Assembly (NCBI RefSeq): GCF_039652435.2
Contig: NZ_CP190246.1
Coordinates: forward strand, 1,426,001 to 1,490,000
Length of the DNA: 64,000 nucleotides
Source: Niabella insulamsoli
GTDB taxonomy: Bacteria; Bacteroidota; Bacteroidia; Chitinophagales; Chitinophagaceae
Reading direction: 5' to 3'
Made by a program: the position numbers and the translations under genes. Under the pieces are notes generated by a model, which did not search any database, was not told the origin of the DNA, and was given only the letters and a program-made list of their open reading frames with translations. Shown here piece by piece: positions 38,653-44,907 of this stretch (the stretch's first letter is position 1; each line of letters opens with the position of its first letter).

Positions 38653-38961
38653 TGATGTGGTTTTTTCATTTTGCATGTAGTATCGGGTAGCTTTGCAAGT
38701 GTGTAGCAGTTGCAAACTTATCATCTTAGTGTGGTACTAAAGTTAGCGAAGAAGCGGCGAAATAAACGACGCGATTATTGTCTAAATCAAAAGGAAAATG
38801 TTAAAAATTGGCGCTACTGTTTTATTTCCGGATAGGGGTGGGAACTGGTGCCGATGTTAGACAAGAGCATATAGGAGGCAAGTTAGGTACAGCTACACAT
38901 CCATTTTAAAGCGCTTCCTTTTTACAACTAAAGTTAAATAGAATTACCCAAGTTCAGCATT
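38653..38961. other. Intergenic border between S41 peptidase and cassette array
   Basis: No gene is visible in about 310 bases. On the minus strand TAAGTTTG (38713-38720) is a possible -7 box for the S41 gene, without a clear partner box. A GTTAGAC core (38855-38861) resembles the array cores but has no visible palindromic partner. Confidence 0.4.
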
Positions 38962-39004
38962 TATTCGTCAGCCGCACTATTGCAAAACCGTTTGTTGCCT
39001 GCAG
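38962..39004 (-). repeat. attC-like site g (distal, half visible)
   Basis: The arm GCCGCACTATTGCAAAACCG (38971-38990) runs into the core GTTGCCT (38994-39000), 24 bases beyond the stop of the DUF7832-like gene. It matches the arms of sites d, e and a (TATTGCAAAACC-like block). The opposite arm is not clear; a loosely similar stretch lies near 38740-38775. This is the end of the array next to the chromosomal S41 gene. Confidence 0.55.
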
Positions 39005-39024
39005 TTTTTCTTTATAGGCTTTCG

Positions 39025-39741
39025 TTACCAAATTTTCCACCAAGGTTTTGTCTCAGTTTTGATGTTATTCCATTCTGCAAATCTATTGTCAATTACTTTT
39101 CTAATTTTCTCATAATTTTCCCAACTGTCTTGAACGTGAAAAATAGTAGGGAGCTGCTTTGCCAATGTTTTTTCATAGTCGTTTATATACATTCCTGTGT
39201 CAAAGTCAAAGTAATGCAGTGCAAAACGATTTCCGATTTCACTTACTTCTTCAATTGAAAAAACTCCGTCCATCCAAATCTCGTAAAATTGAGCACCTGT
39301 CAACTCTCGGTTTTTTACTCTCTTAATATCTTCAATGCAGTCGTCAAAAAAATCTTCGTCAAGTAAATCATTGTCAATTAGCCAACAAACAAACATTCCT
39401 GTGTGAACGAAACCCTGAAAGTCTTCTAACTCTTCTGGAAAATTTCCACCATAATGATATTTAGCTTTGTCATATACGTCGTATGTATTTTCTTTACTTT
39501 CAACAAAGTCAGTTATAATAAATCCCTCGTTTAGTTTGTCGTTAATTAGTTTTTGTGCTTCGTTATTAATTTTTAGTTTATCGCTTTCTGTAACATTGTC
39601 AATTGAAATACCCGCTCCTTGAAATAATTTTGATATGCATTTATAAAATTGTCCTTCAATAATTTCTAATCCGTTTTCTGTTGGAGTAACCCGAAAATGA
39701 TAAACTTTATCTTCTACTTTTTTTGTTAAGTAAGTTGTCAT
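39025..39741 (-). CDS. DUF7832-like cytoplasmic protein (cassette gene)
   Basis: The protein has about 238 residues from the ATG at 39741 (five further codons upstream begin on TTG). It has no signal peptide or membrane segment. The middle contains YDKAKYHYGGNFPEELEDFQ and HTGMFVCWLIDNDLLDEDFF, which I associate with the DUF7832 family of unknown function. The C-terminus is acidic and aromatic-rich. Codon use is visibly more AT-rich than the flanking chromosome. It is the last gene of the array, between sites f and g. Confidence 0.65.
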   Translation of the reverse strand: MTTYLTKKVEDKVYHFRVTPTENGLEIIEGQFYKCISKLFQGAGISIDNVTESDKLKINNEAQKLINDKLNEGFIITDFVESKENTYDVYDKAKYHYGGNFPEELEDFQGFVHTGMFVCWLIDNDLLDEDFFDDCIEDIKRVKNRELTGAQFYEIWMDGVFSIEEVSEIGNRFALHYFDFDTGMYINDYEKTLAKQLPTIFHVQDSWENYEKIRKVIDNRFAEWNNIKTETKPWWKIW

Positions 39742-39789
39742 ATTGAAATTTGTCAAGACAATTTAAAATTTTTGGGATGTTCACCAAAA

Positions 39790-39987
39790 TTGCAGGCAAC
39801 GGTTTACGTATAAACGCAGTAGCGGAGTAGGGAAGCGAACTGTTCAGCTTGGTACAAACCTAAGCTACTTGCAAATTTATTTGCTAAATTTAAGAAAAGT
39901 AAATCAATTTGCAAGTAGCGACATAGAAGCCGAAAACTTCCAATTATGCACTTATCCCGCTATTGCGTGTACACAATGTTGTCTTAA
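39790..39987 (-). repeat. attC-like site f (198 bases, long palindrome)
   Basis: The outer arm GGCAACGGTTTACG with ACGCAGTAGCGG (39795-39825) mirrors CCGCTATTGCG with ACAATGTTGTC (39958-39983). The inner arms GCTACTTGCAAATT (39864-39877) and AATTTGCAAGTAGC (39906-39919) are a perfect 14-base inverted repeat. The core GTTGTCT is at 39978-39984. It is the longest site in the array, and its size and nested stems recall superintegron attC sites. Confidence 0.65.
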
Positions 39988-40577
39988 CCCCTTATAAACT
40001 GGACTGATTTTTCAAAATGGTTTGCTACTAATTCATCGTTATCCCGGTCACCGTCCAGGCAAAGATAAGCCGGTTCGCTGCACTTGTCAAGGCTATACAA
40101 AGCGGACTCAGCGCTCATAGCCATGCTGTCCGGCCTTGACAAGCACATCGCCCCTTGCTTCATTAGTGCCTTAACAGCTGTTCGGGATAAGCCCTGTGCC
40201 CATTTTTGCATTGGTGTAATGAAGCCTATAGCGCCATGTTTGCGTCTTCGGCTATACCAGTGCATATATTTTCCAATGTGCTGCTTGGCGTCCTAGAAGC
40301 TTGCAAAAGAATGCCGCTCGATCAACTCATGCTGCTCGATGGAGTGAAAGGCCTCGATATAGGCATTTTCCTCAGGCGTGGCCACGTGTGTAAATTCCTG
40401 TTTTGCTTCCATTGACCGTAATGCTTCGCGAACCTTATGGGCGATGAACTGTGAACCATTGTCATTGCGGATGATGACCCCCTTTAAGCCAAAACGAAGG
40501 TCCAGCCATCGCATCAGTGCAATTACATCTGTCTGGCGGACGCCTCGCTGAAAAATCCAGCACAGGATCCTGCGGCT
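39984..40577 (-). mobile_element. IS3-family transposase fragment, C-terminal part with internal stop
   Basis: Reading leftward from about 40577 the frame gives ILCWIFQRGVRQTDVIALM, then RNDNGSQFIAHKVREAL and ATPEENAYIEAFHSIEQHEL, which carry the second Asp and the Glu of the IS3 DDE catalytic core. An amber codon follows at 40293-40295, after which the same frame continues KYMHWYSRRRKHGAIGFITP to a stop at 39984. The N-terminal part, OrfA and terminal repeats are missing. The fragment ends exactly at site f and begins where site e is cut, so it sits in the array like a dead cassette. Confidence 0.75.
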
Positions 40578-40603
40578 TGCAAAACCGCTTGTTGGATGCA
40601 GAC
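40571..40603 (-). repeat. attC-like site e (one arm only)
   Basis: CGGCTTGCAAAACCGCTTG leads into the core GTTGGAT (40591-40597), which fits the classical GTTRRRY consensus and lies 11 bases from the stop of the gene at 40609. The other arm is absent and replaced by the IS3 fragment, so this site is probably dead. Confidence 0.55.
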
Positions 40604-40608
40604 ATTCA

Positions 40609-41043
40609 TTATGTTAGGAACAAATTTGAGAATATTGTTTTTATTAAGGTCCAAAGTTTGGTCGCATTCTCTTTCGACACATAGAGCTGTGTAATAATGC
40701 TGATGATTGTACCAATAAATAAATTTTTCCAGTCAAATTTGTTTAAGTCTTTTGCTAACTCTGTTAAATGGTTTAGTTGGTTTATGACTGCGAGTTGCCG
40801 CTCCTCCAACAATGGGATAGTGTCTAAGGCTGACTTAATCTGGTCAATTTTGTTCGTTAACTCCAAATATTCTTGGTGAGTGAATTTCGAATTGTCATCC
40901 GAAGGAGCGAACTTGATGTACTCAATCTCTTTTAATAAGTTGTCCCATTTATTTACAGCATTGATTTCCTTTCTTAAACACTCCAACCAATTGTAAATAT
41001 ATCCTGTACCTTTACTCCAATCCATTGTGGATGTAGCTCCCAT
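40609..41043 (-). CDS. Small protein with C-terminal membrane segment (cassette gene)
   Basis: I do not recognise this protein. From the ATG at 41043 it has about 144 residues: a charged helical body with a likely coiled coil (about 45-110, TNKIDQIKSALDTIPLLEER...) and a hydrophobic stretch near the C-terminus (LFIGTIISIITQLYV). The frame is open to an ATG at 41148, but that codon lies inside the arm of site d, so a true start there is unlikely. The extra N-terminal residues (SSWQGIFFANFSPGEK) still look protein-like, so the gene may have lost its real 5' end when the cassette formed. Confidence 0.5.
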   Translation of the reverse strand: MGATSTMDWSKGTGYIYNWLECLRKEINAVNKWDNLLKEIEYIKFAPSDDNSKFTHQEYLELTNKIDQIKSALDTIPLLEERQLAVINQLNHLTELAKDLNKFDWKNLFIGTIISIITQLYVSKENATKLWTLIKTIFSNLFLT

Positions 41044-41131
41044 GACTGATTTTTCGCCTGGAGAAAAATTTGCGAAGAATATTCCCTGCCAACTACTCTC
41101 AGGTATAAGCCTAAAGAACTGCCGTTGAACC

Positions 41132-41195
41132 TTGCACAAACGTTTCATAGAAGCGCTTCAGCCGCCATATTGCCAAACCGATGTTAGTGGCTGGG
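41132..41195 (-). repeat. attC-like site d (short form)
   Basis: The core TGCACAAAC (41133-41141) is matched by GTTAGTGGC (41183-41191). At the centre GAAGCGCTTC (41150-41159) is a perfect palindrome, and GCCGCCATATTGCCAAACCG (41161-41180) is the arm shared with sites g, e and a. The arms are unequal in length. It lies 16 bases from the stop of the leucine-rich-repeat gene. Confidence 0.6.
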
Positions 41196-41205
41196 CTTCT
41201 TTCTG

Positions 41206-42114
41206 TCAAAAGTGAATTATACATTTCGGCAATAGTTTTTTAATTCTTTGTTTTTCCGTCTCACTCAAATTATTTTGTTCTATGTGAAGTTCTTGCAAAC
41301 TTGTTAAATATTTAATTTCTTCGGGTAAACTCGTCAATTTATTGTTTCCAATTTCTAAATACAAGAGGTTTGTCAGTTCTCCGATTTGTTTTGGAAGTTC
41401 TTTTAGTTGATTGTTGTTCATTATTAGAATTCGCAAGTTTTTCAGTTGTCCGATTTCCGCACCAACACTTGTCAATTCATTTGAACTTAATGATATTTCG
41501 TCAAGAGTTGTTAGTTTGCTTAAAACTGTCGGGAAAGTTTCAAATTGATTTCCTAATAGATTTATTGAAACGATTTTGTCAAGTCGAGATAGTTTATTAG
41601 GCAATTTGCTCAGTCCTTGGCTTGCTACGTCAATGCTCAAAACTTTATGTTTTTGTCGAATTGCTTGCTTAATGTTTTTGTATTCATATAAAGCTCGATT
41701 TTTCTTTATGTAGTCCCAATAAGATTTACCAATTACTTGCTTAATTTCAAAATCTAAAACTTTTTGTTTTTTTCCGTCTGTCCATTTTCCTGTTGCTAAT
41801 TTGTAGTCTGCATTTAGCTTTCCTTCAAAGAAGCCTGTAATACTGTCTGTTTTGTCACGCTCTACCAAATAGAAAGTAAAATCAGGGTTTAGTTTTCCTA
41901 CCAATTTCAATGAACCCCAATTTGGGTCATAATAATATGAACCGACCATTGTAGAGTCAAGAAGAACTAAAAAATTTAGGTTTATTTCGAGTTTCCTATT
42001 TTGGTCTGTCAAAATATAGCCTTCGTAAACATATGTGTCGCAACATTTTTTGTCTTGTCCAAAGGTGGTCAAAACGGAAAAAAGTCCGATTAATATTGTC
42101 AGTATGTTTTTCAT
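41206..42114 (-). CDS. Exported leucine-rich-repeat protein (cassette gene)
   Basis: The protein has about 302 residues from the ATG at 42114, whose first 20 residues (MKNILTILIGLFSVLTTFGQ) form a signal peptide; upstream codons open on TTG. The N-terminal half (about 25-130) is beta-rich with no family I know. The C-terminal half has about five leucine-rich repeats of the bacterial type, for example LKNLRILIMNNNQLKELPKQ and LTNLLYLEIGNNKLTSLPEE. Such repeats bind proteins, so a role in envelope interaction or defence is possible but unproven. It is AT-rich and flanked by sites c and d. Confidence 0.8.
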   Translation of the reverse strand: MKNILTILIGLFSVLTTFGQDKKCCDTYVYEGYILTDQNRKLEINLNFLVLLDSTMVGSYYYDPNWGSLKLVGKLNPDFTFYLVERDKTDSITGFFEGKLNADYKLATGKWTDGKKQKVLDFEIKQVIGKSYWDYIKKNRALYEYKNIKQAIRQKHKVLSIDVASQGLSKLPNKLSRLDKIVSINLLGNQFETFPTVLSKLTTLDEISLSSNELTSVGAEIGQLKNLRILIMNNNQLKELPKQIGELTNLLYLEIGNNKLTSLPEEIKYLTSLQELHIEQNNLSETEKQRIKKLLPKCIIHF

Positions 42115-42131
42115 TGTGTGTGTCGTCATAG

Positions 42132-42272
42132 CCTTGCCACTAACGAACAAGCATTGGCGATGTGCCGGAAATTATATTCATCAGTTGAAAATAGCAAAAA
42201 TGCTCAACAGAATTACAACTGTTGAGCATATGTTCGTCAACCGGGATATAGCCAATGCATTGTTGGCAGAAT
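42132..42272 (-). repeat. attC-like site c
   Basis: The outer arms are TGCCACTAACGAACAAGC with ATTGGCG (42135-42160) and CCGGGATATAGCCAATGC with ATTGTTGGCAG (42241-42269). The inner arms ATGCTCAACAG (42200-42210) and CTGTTGAGCAT (42219-42229) are a perfect 11-base repeat around an 8-base loop. The cores are CACTAAC and GTTGGCA. Confidence 0.65.
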
Positions 42273-42309
42273 GTAATAATGGTGCAATACAAATACGAAC
42301 ATCTATTTA

Positions 42310-42525
42310 TTATGAAGATATCTTTATATAAATTATGTAAATCGCAGCACCAAGTGCCAAAATGTAATATAACGATAACTCTGACTTTTCAGGACCATTA
42401 ACTATAAATTTCATTTTTTCTAATATTCTGGGTTTAAAATGAAGATAGATTAGTCTCAAAAGAATGACACATGAAGAAAAAGTGAGGATCAATATTATTA
42501 CATACCTAATGACTTCTTTCAGCAT
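42310..42525 (-). CDS. Small two-helix membrane protein (cassette gene)
   Basis: The protein has 71 residues from the ATG at 42525; the longer frame opens on TTG. It has two hydrophobic helices (about 5-27, IRYVIILILTFSSCVILLRL, and 50-68, YYILALGAAIYIIYI) joined by a basic loop (HFKPRILEKMKF). I recognise no family. It starts 13 bases after the lipoprotein gene, and both lie between the same two palindromic sites, so they travel as one unit. A partner or protective role for the lipoprotein is a guess. Confidence 0.5.
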   Translation of the reverse strand: MLKEVIRYVIILILTFSSCVILLRLIYLHFKPRILEKMKFIVNGPEKSELSLYYILALGAAIYIIYIKISS

Positions 42526-42538
42526 ATTGTATTTTAAT

Positions 42539-43378
42539 TTAATTAATTGAGTTAAAATAACTTTCAATCATACTTGTTCCCTCATATGCCGGATCTCCAT
42601 TACAGCTTATAACGTTATTAATGATTGAATTGGCTTCAGTTGTATCACTTGCTCCATTCCCCAGTAAGTAATTGACAATGCTGCTCCAATGTATATCAAA
42701 ATATGCTTCACTACCAAGAAAAAAATCTATCGGTATATTATTAATATTCGTAGGCTCAGATACTGCTGAGGGATCAGGAGTTATAGGGACAGTGGCATCC
42801 CACCATCCTAAACATTCTCCAACATCATAAACCATAATAGCTACAGTCAATACTCCAGCAACTCTTTTGCCAGCTAATTTTAAAGCGTCTATTACAGTGC
42901 CAACATTATAAGATCCAGAAACTATTGACCTCCAAATACTCCTAGCCTGTGTCACTCCAATAAAGGTTGAAACCGCAGTAAAAAAACACCCTATGTTAGC
43001 AGATGATGGGTTAATGAGGTACTTATCGTTCATATCTTCAATCATTCCCAAAAGAATAATTCTTGTTTCGTCATTTTCAAATTCCTGATACAAATTAATT
43101 CCTGAATTTTGATACTGATTTGCAATGTCATTTGCCATATTATGTATTATCTGTTCTGAATTGTACGAATCATTTGAATTAATTGCATCAGCAAGTTCCG
43201 AATCTAACAATTCATTATTTTCTATGACATTCAATAATCTTGTTTTTCCCTGTATTGTCTCTTCAATACTTGACGTACTATGAATGCTTCTGTATTGGGA
43301 TTCTGCTGTGTGCTCGTCAGATTTGGAGCAAGAAAAAGAAATGAATAGAACGAGCAAAAGCGAGTAAATGAGTTTCAT
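42539..43378 (-). CDS. Predicted lipoprotein of unknown function (cassette gene)
   Basis: The protein has 279 residues. The signal MKLIYSLLLVLFISFSCSKS has a lipobox at Cys17, so it should be lipid-anchored. The next 115 residues are polar and Asn/Glu/Ser-rich. A hydrophobic region follows (about 130-195, IGCFFTAVSTFIGVTQAR... VAGVLTVAIMVYDVGE), then a Thr/Asn-rich tail. I recognise no family. The combination of an exported anchor and an internal amphipathic stretch next to a small membrane protein recalls some antibacterial protein/immunity pairs, but nothing proves it. Confidence 0.55.
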   Translation of the reverse strand: MKLIYSLLLVLFISFSCSKSDEHTAESQYRSIHSTSSIEETIQGKTRLLNVIENNELLDSELADAINSNDSYNSEQIIHNMANDIANQYQNSGINLYQEFENDETRIILLGMIEDMNDKYLINPSSANIGCFFTAVSTFIGVTQARSIWRSIVSGSYNVGTVIDALKLAGKRVAGVLTVAIMVYDVGECLGWWDATVPITPDPSAVSEPTNINNIPIDFFLGSEAYFDIHWSSIVNYLLGNGASDTTEANSIINNVISCNGDPAYEGTSMIESYFNSIN

Positions 43379-43519
43379 GATTTTTAATTTTTCAAGTTAG
43401 CCTTACCTTCAGTTTTATGGTGCTGTGTCAGGATTTTCCACCGGTAGCAATTTTCATTTTTTGTTGTCACTCACAGGTTAGGTATCGCACTCATGGCTTT
43501 GTGGTGTTTCCAATTATTT

Positions 43520-43660
43520 CTGCTAACGGTTCGGGTATTTATGAAGGGCGGGAAATCGAAGCTGAAAAGTTCAGTTTTGTACTACAGTTTAATAGAAGTA
43601 CAACTGTTGAATTTATAACTTTCAGCCCGTCTTTCATAAATACCATGTTGTGCGTTCGGC
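43520..43660 (-). repeat. attC-like site b
   Basis: The core TGCTAAC (43521-43527) faces GTTGTGC (43647-43653). The arms GGTATTTATGAAGGGCGGG (43534-43552) and CCCGTCTTTCATAAATACC (43626-43644) pair at 17 of 19 positions. An inner pair AGTTTTGTACT and AGTACAACT completes the folded structure. This is the clearest of the sites. It ends 13 bases before the stop of the antitoxin gene. Confidence 0.7.
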
Positions 43661-43666
43661 ATATTG

Positions 43667-43990
43667 TTAGATTGCTAATTTCTTGTGATTAAGTTCAACA
43701 TTGAAGTTTACTTTTGCTCCTAAAGCTTCAAAAACTTTCAAAATCGTTTCAAATCTTGCATTTTTTACACTATTTTCAATCTTTGAAATTTGAGCTTTTT
43801 GAACACCAACAAGTTCACCTAATTCTTCTTGTGTCAAATTACGTTCTTGTCTTGCTTGCTTAATAGCTTGTCCTAATAAATCAATTCTCAGTTCATTTTC
43901 AAATGCTTCTCGCTTTTCGGTTCCACGCTTTCCAATGTGTTTGTCAATCATTGTGTCAAGCGAAACAGTCTTAAATTTATTTGTTGCCAT
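43667..43990 (-). CDS. Xre-family antitoxin (HigA-like)
   Basis: The protein has 107 residues with a C-terminal Cro/CI helix-turn-helix: QARQERNLTQEELGELVGVQ, then KAQISKIENSVKNARFETIL. The first 40 residues are a charged helical segment likely to contact the toxin. It follows the RelE/HigB-like gene by 2 bases, the toxin-first order of HigBA-type systems. The perfect palindrome in the operon promoter is its probable operator. It is the first gene unit of the array as counted from the recombinase. Confidence 0.85.
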   Translation of the reverse strand: MATNKFKTVSLDTMIDKHIGKRGTEKREAFENELRIDLLGQAIKQARQERNLTQEELGELVGVQKAQISKIENSVKNARFETILKVFEALGAKVNFNVELNHKKLAI

Positions 43991-43992
43991 AA

Positions 43993-44313
43993 TTATTTAT
44001 TTTTTGTCTTGTTTTCTAAATATTGCTTTCTAATTTCTTCCGCTTTTTTTATCTCTTTTGGTGGTGTTTTCTGTGTCTTTTTTAAAACTCCGTGTGTCGC
44101 CACAACTAACGTTTCAGTTGTACCTGTTTTGTCCCAAAATGAAAAAAGTCGGTATGCTTTGCTATTATACAAAGTCCTAAACTCCCAAATAAAGTCATTT
44201 AGTTTTTTAAATAGTTCATTGTCATTCACAAATTGAGCTTTCTTGATATTATAGTAAATTTTTTCCCTCGTTTTATCGTCAAGGTTTTCTAAAAACTCAA
44301 TTGCTTCCGGCAA
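43993..44313 (-). CDS. RelE/HigB-like (Gp49-type) toxin, 5' end frameshifted
   Basis: The open frame of 107 codons begins on TTG at 44313 and reads PEAIEFLENLDDKTREKIYY, WEFRTLYNSKAYRLFSFWDK and TLVVATHGVLKKTQKTP, the pattern of Gp49/HigB ribosome-dependent nucleases. A better start lies in another frame: ATG at 44341 gives MKPNFDIELF, which is how relatives begin, and one T too many in the TTATTTG stretch (44311-44317) breaks the join. So the toxin probably lost its normal start, or the base is an error. With the TTG start it would miss the first beta strand and may be inactive. Confidence 0.7.
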   Translation of the reverse strand: MPEAIEFLENLDDKTREKIYYNIKKAQFVNDNELFKKLNDFIWEFRTLYNSKAYRLFSFWDKTGTTETLVVATHGVLKKTQKTPPKEIKKAEEIRKQYLENKTKNK

Positions 44314-44354
44314 ATAATTCTATATCAAAGTTTGGCTTCATTCATATTTTTTGT

Positions 44355-44386
44355 CAAAGATAAAAATTTCCCAATTGGGAAACAAA
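44355..44386 (-). promoter_or_regulatory. Toxin-antitoxin promoter with palindromic operator
   Basis: On the minus strand TTTG (44386-44383), a 20-base spacer and TATCTTTG (44362-44355) match the Bacteroidota consensus. The spacer holds the perfect 16-base palindrome TTTCCCAATTGGGAAA (44367-44382), well placed for repression by the Xre antitoxin. The -7 box is only 13 bases before the ATG at 44341. Confidence 0.75.
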
Positions 44387-44457
44387 TATTTTGCTTGAAA
44401 ATTTAGGGTTGTCTATATTTATTTGTCGTTGAATTTGGCAGAATGGTAGGGAATGCT

Positions 44458-44596
44458 GACGCACAACGGCGGGGTATTTGCGACGAGGCGGTAATACGTG
44501 TCCTTGCGTTGATTTTTGTTTTAAAGATAAATAGAAATTTGAAGCCGAGCCTTTATTCGTTGCCCGCCTTATTGCAAATACCATGTAAGACGCCTG
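44458..44596 (-). repeat. attC-like site a (recombinase-proximal)
   Basis: The left arm GACGCACAACGG with GGTATTTGCGACGAGGCGG (44458-44491) mirrors CCCGCCTTATTGCAAATACC (44563-44582); the GGTATTTGC and GGCGG blocks pair. The right core reads GTAAGAC (44585-44591) instead of GTT-type, so this copy may be impaired. It lies between the recombinase and the first gene unit, where an attachment site of an integron platform would be expected. Confidence 0.6.
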
Positions 44597-44597
44597 T

Positions 44598-44617
44598 GTT
44601 TCGTCACCCGACGAAAC
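44598..44617. other. Perfect 8-bp hairpin next to site a
   Basis: GTTTCGTC, loop ACCC, GACGAAAC. It abuts site a on the recombinase side and has no T-run, so it is not an obvious terminator. Confidence 0.4.
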
Positions 44618-44743
44618 GCGAAGGTGTAAATATGGAAAGTGCTTTGCATAGAAGTTTTTTGTCTGGTTATTTTGGAAAGATCGTTTTTGTTTCGCTGATA
44701 TTTATTGAACGTCTGGTCTGTGTTTAACATGGCGGCTTACTCT

Positions 44744-44899
44744 CAAATATACGCAATCCTTACATGGCAACCGTATTTCCTCCTTTTTTTCATTAGTAGC
44801 TAATAATCAACGAGCAAAAGTCCCTATTTCCATTGCGTATTTTGTATATTCGTGAAACGAAGTTGCCCCCAAAGCTATTTTGTAATATACCAAATACGC
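44744..44899. promoter_or_regulatory. Iterated TGCGTATTT motif and 16-bp inverted repeat before the recombinase
   Basis: GCGTATTTTGTATATT (44835-44850) is repeated in inverse as AATATACCAAATACGC (44884-44899), 15 of 16 positions, with a 33-base gap. A third copy of the core, CAAATATACGCAA, lies at 44744-44756. All are within 165 bases upstream of the recombinase start. They could be recombinase-binding arms (an attI-like platform site) or its own operator. A TATTTTGTA block at 44876-44884 may serve as a promoter box. Otherwise I see no gene between 44600 and 44907. Confidence 0.45.
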
Positions 44900-44907
44900 A
44901 TAAGCCT

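Noticed and set aside
38740..38870. Possible left arm and extra GTTAGAC core for site g
   Set aside because: The pairing is too loose to claim; kept only as a note.
44354..44584. Minus-strand open frame between toxin and recombinase
   Set aside because: It runs through the operator and site a, has no family resemblance and is composed of repeat arm sequence.
38962..44600. CRISPR array as an explanation of the repeats
   Set aside because: Repeats are few, long, palindromic and separated by genes; there are no short regular spacers and no cas genes.
44833..44907. Longer recombinase start on TTG at 44833
   Set aside because: The added residues translate the 16-bp inverted repeat; the ATG at 44908 gives a sensible N-terminus.
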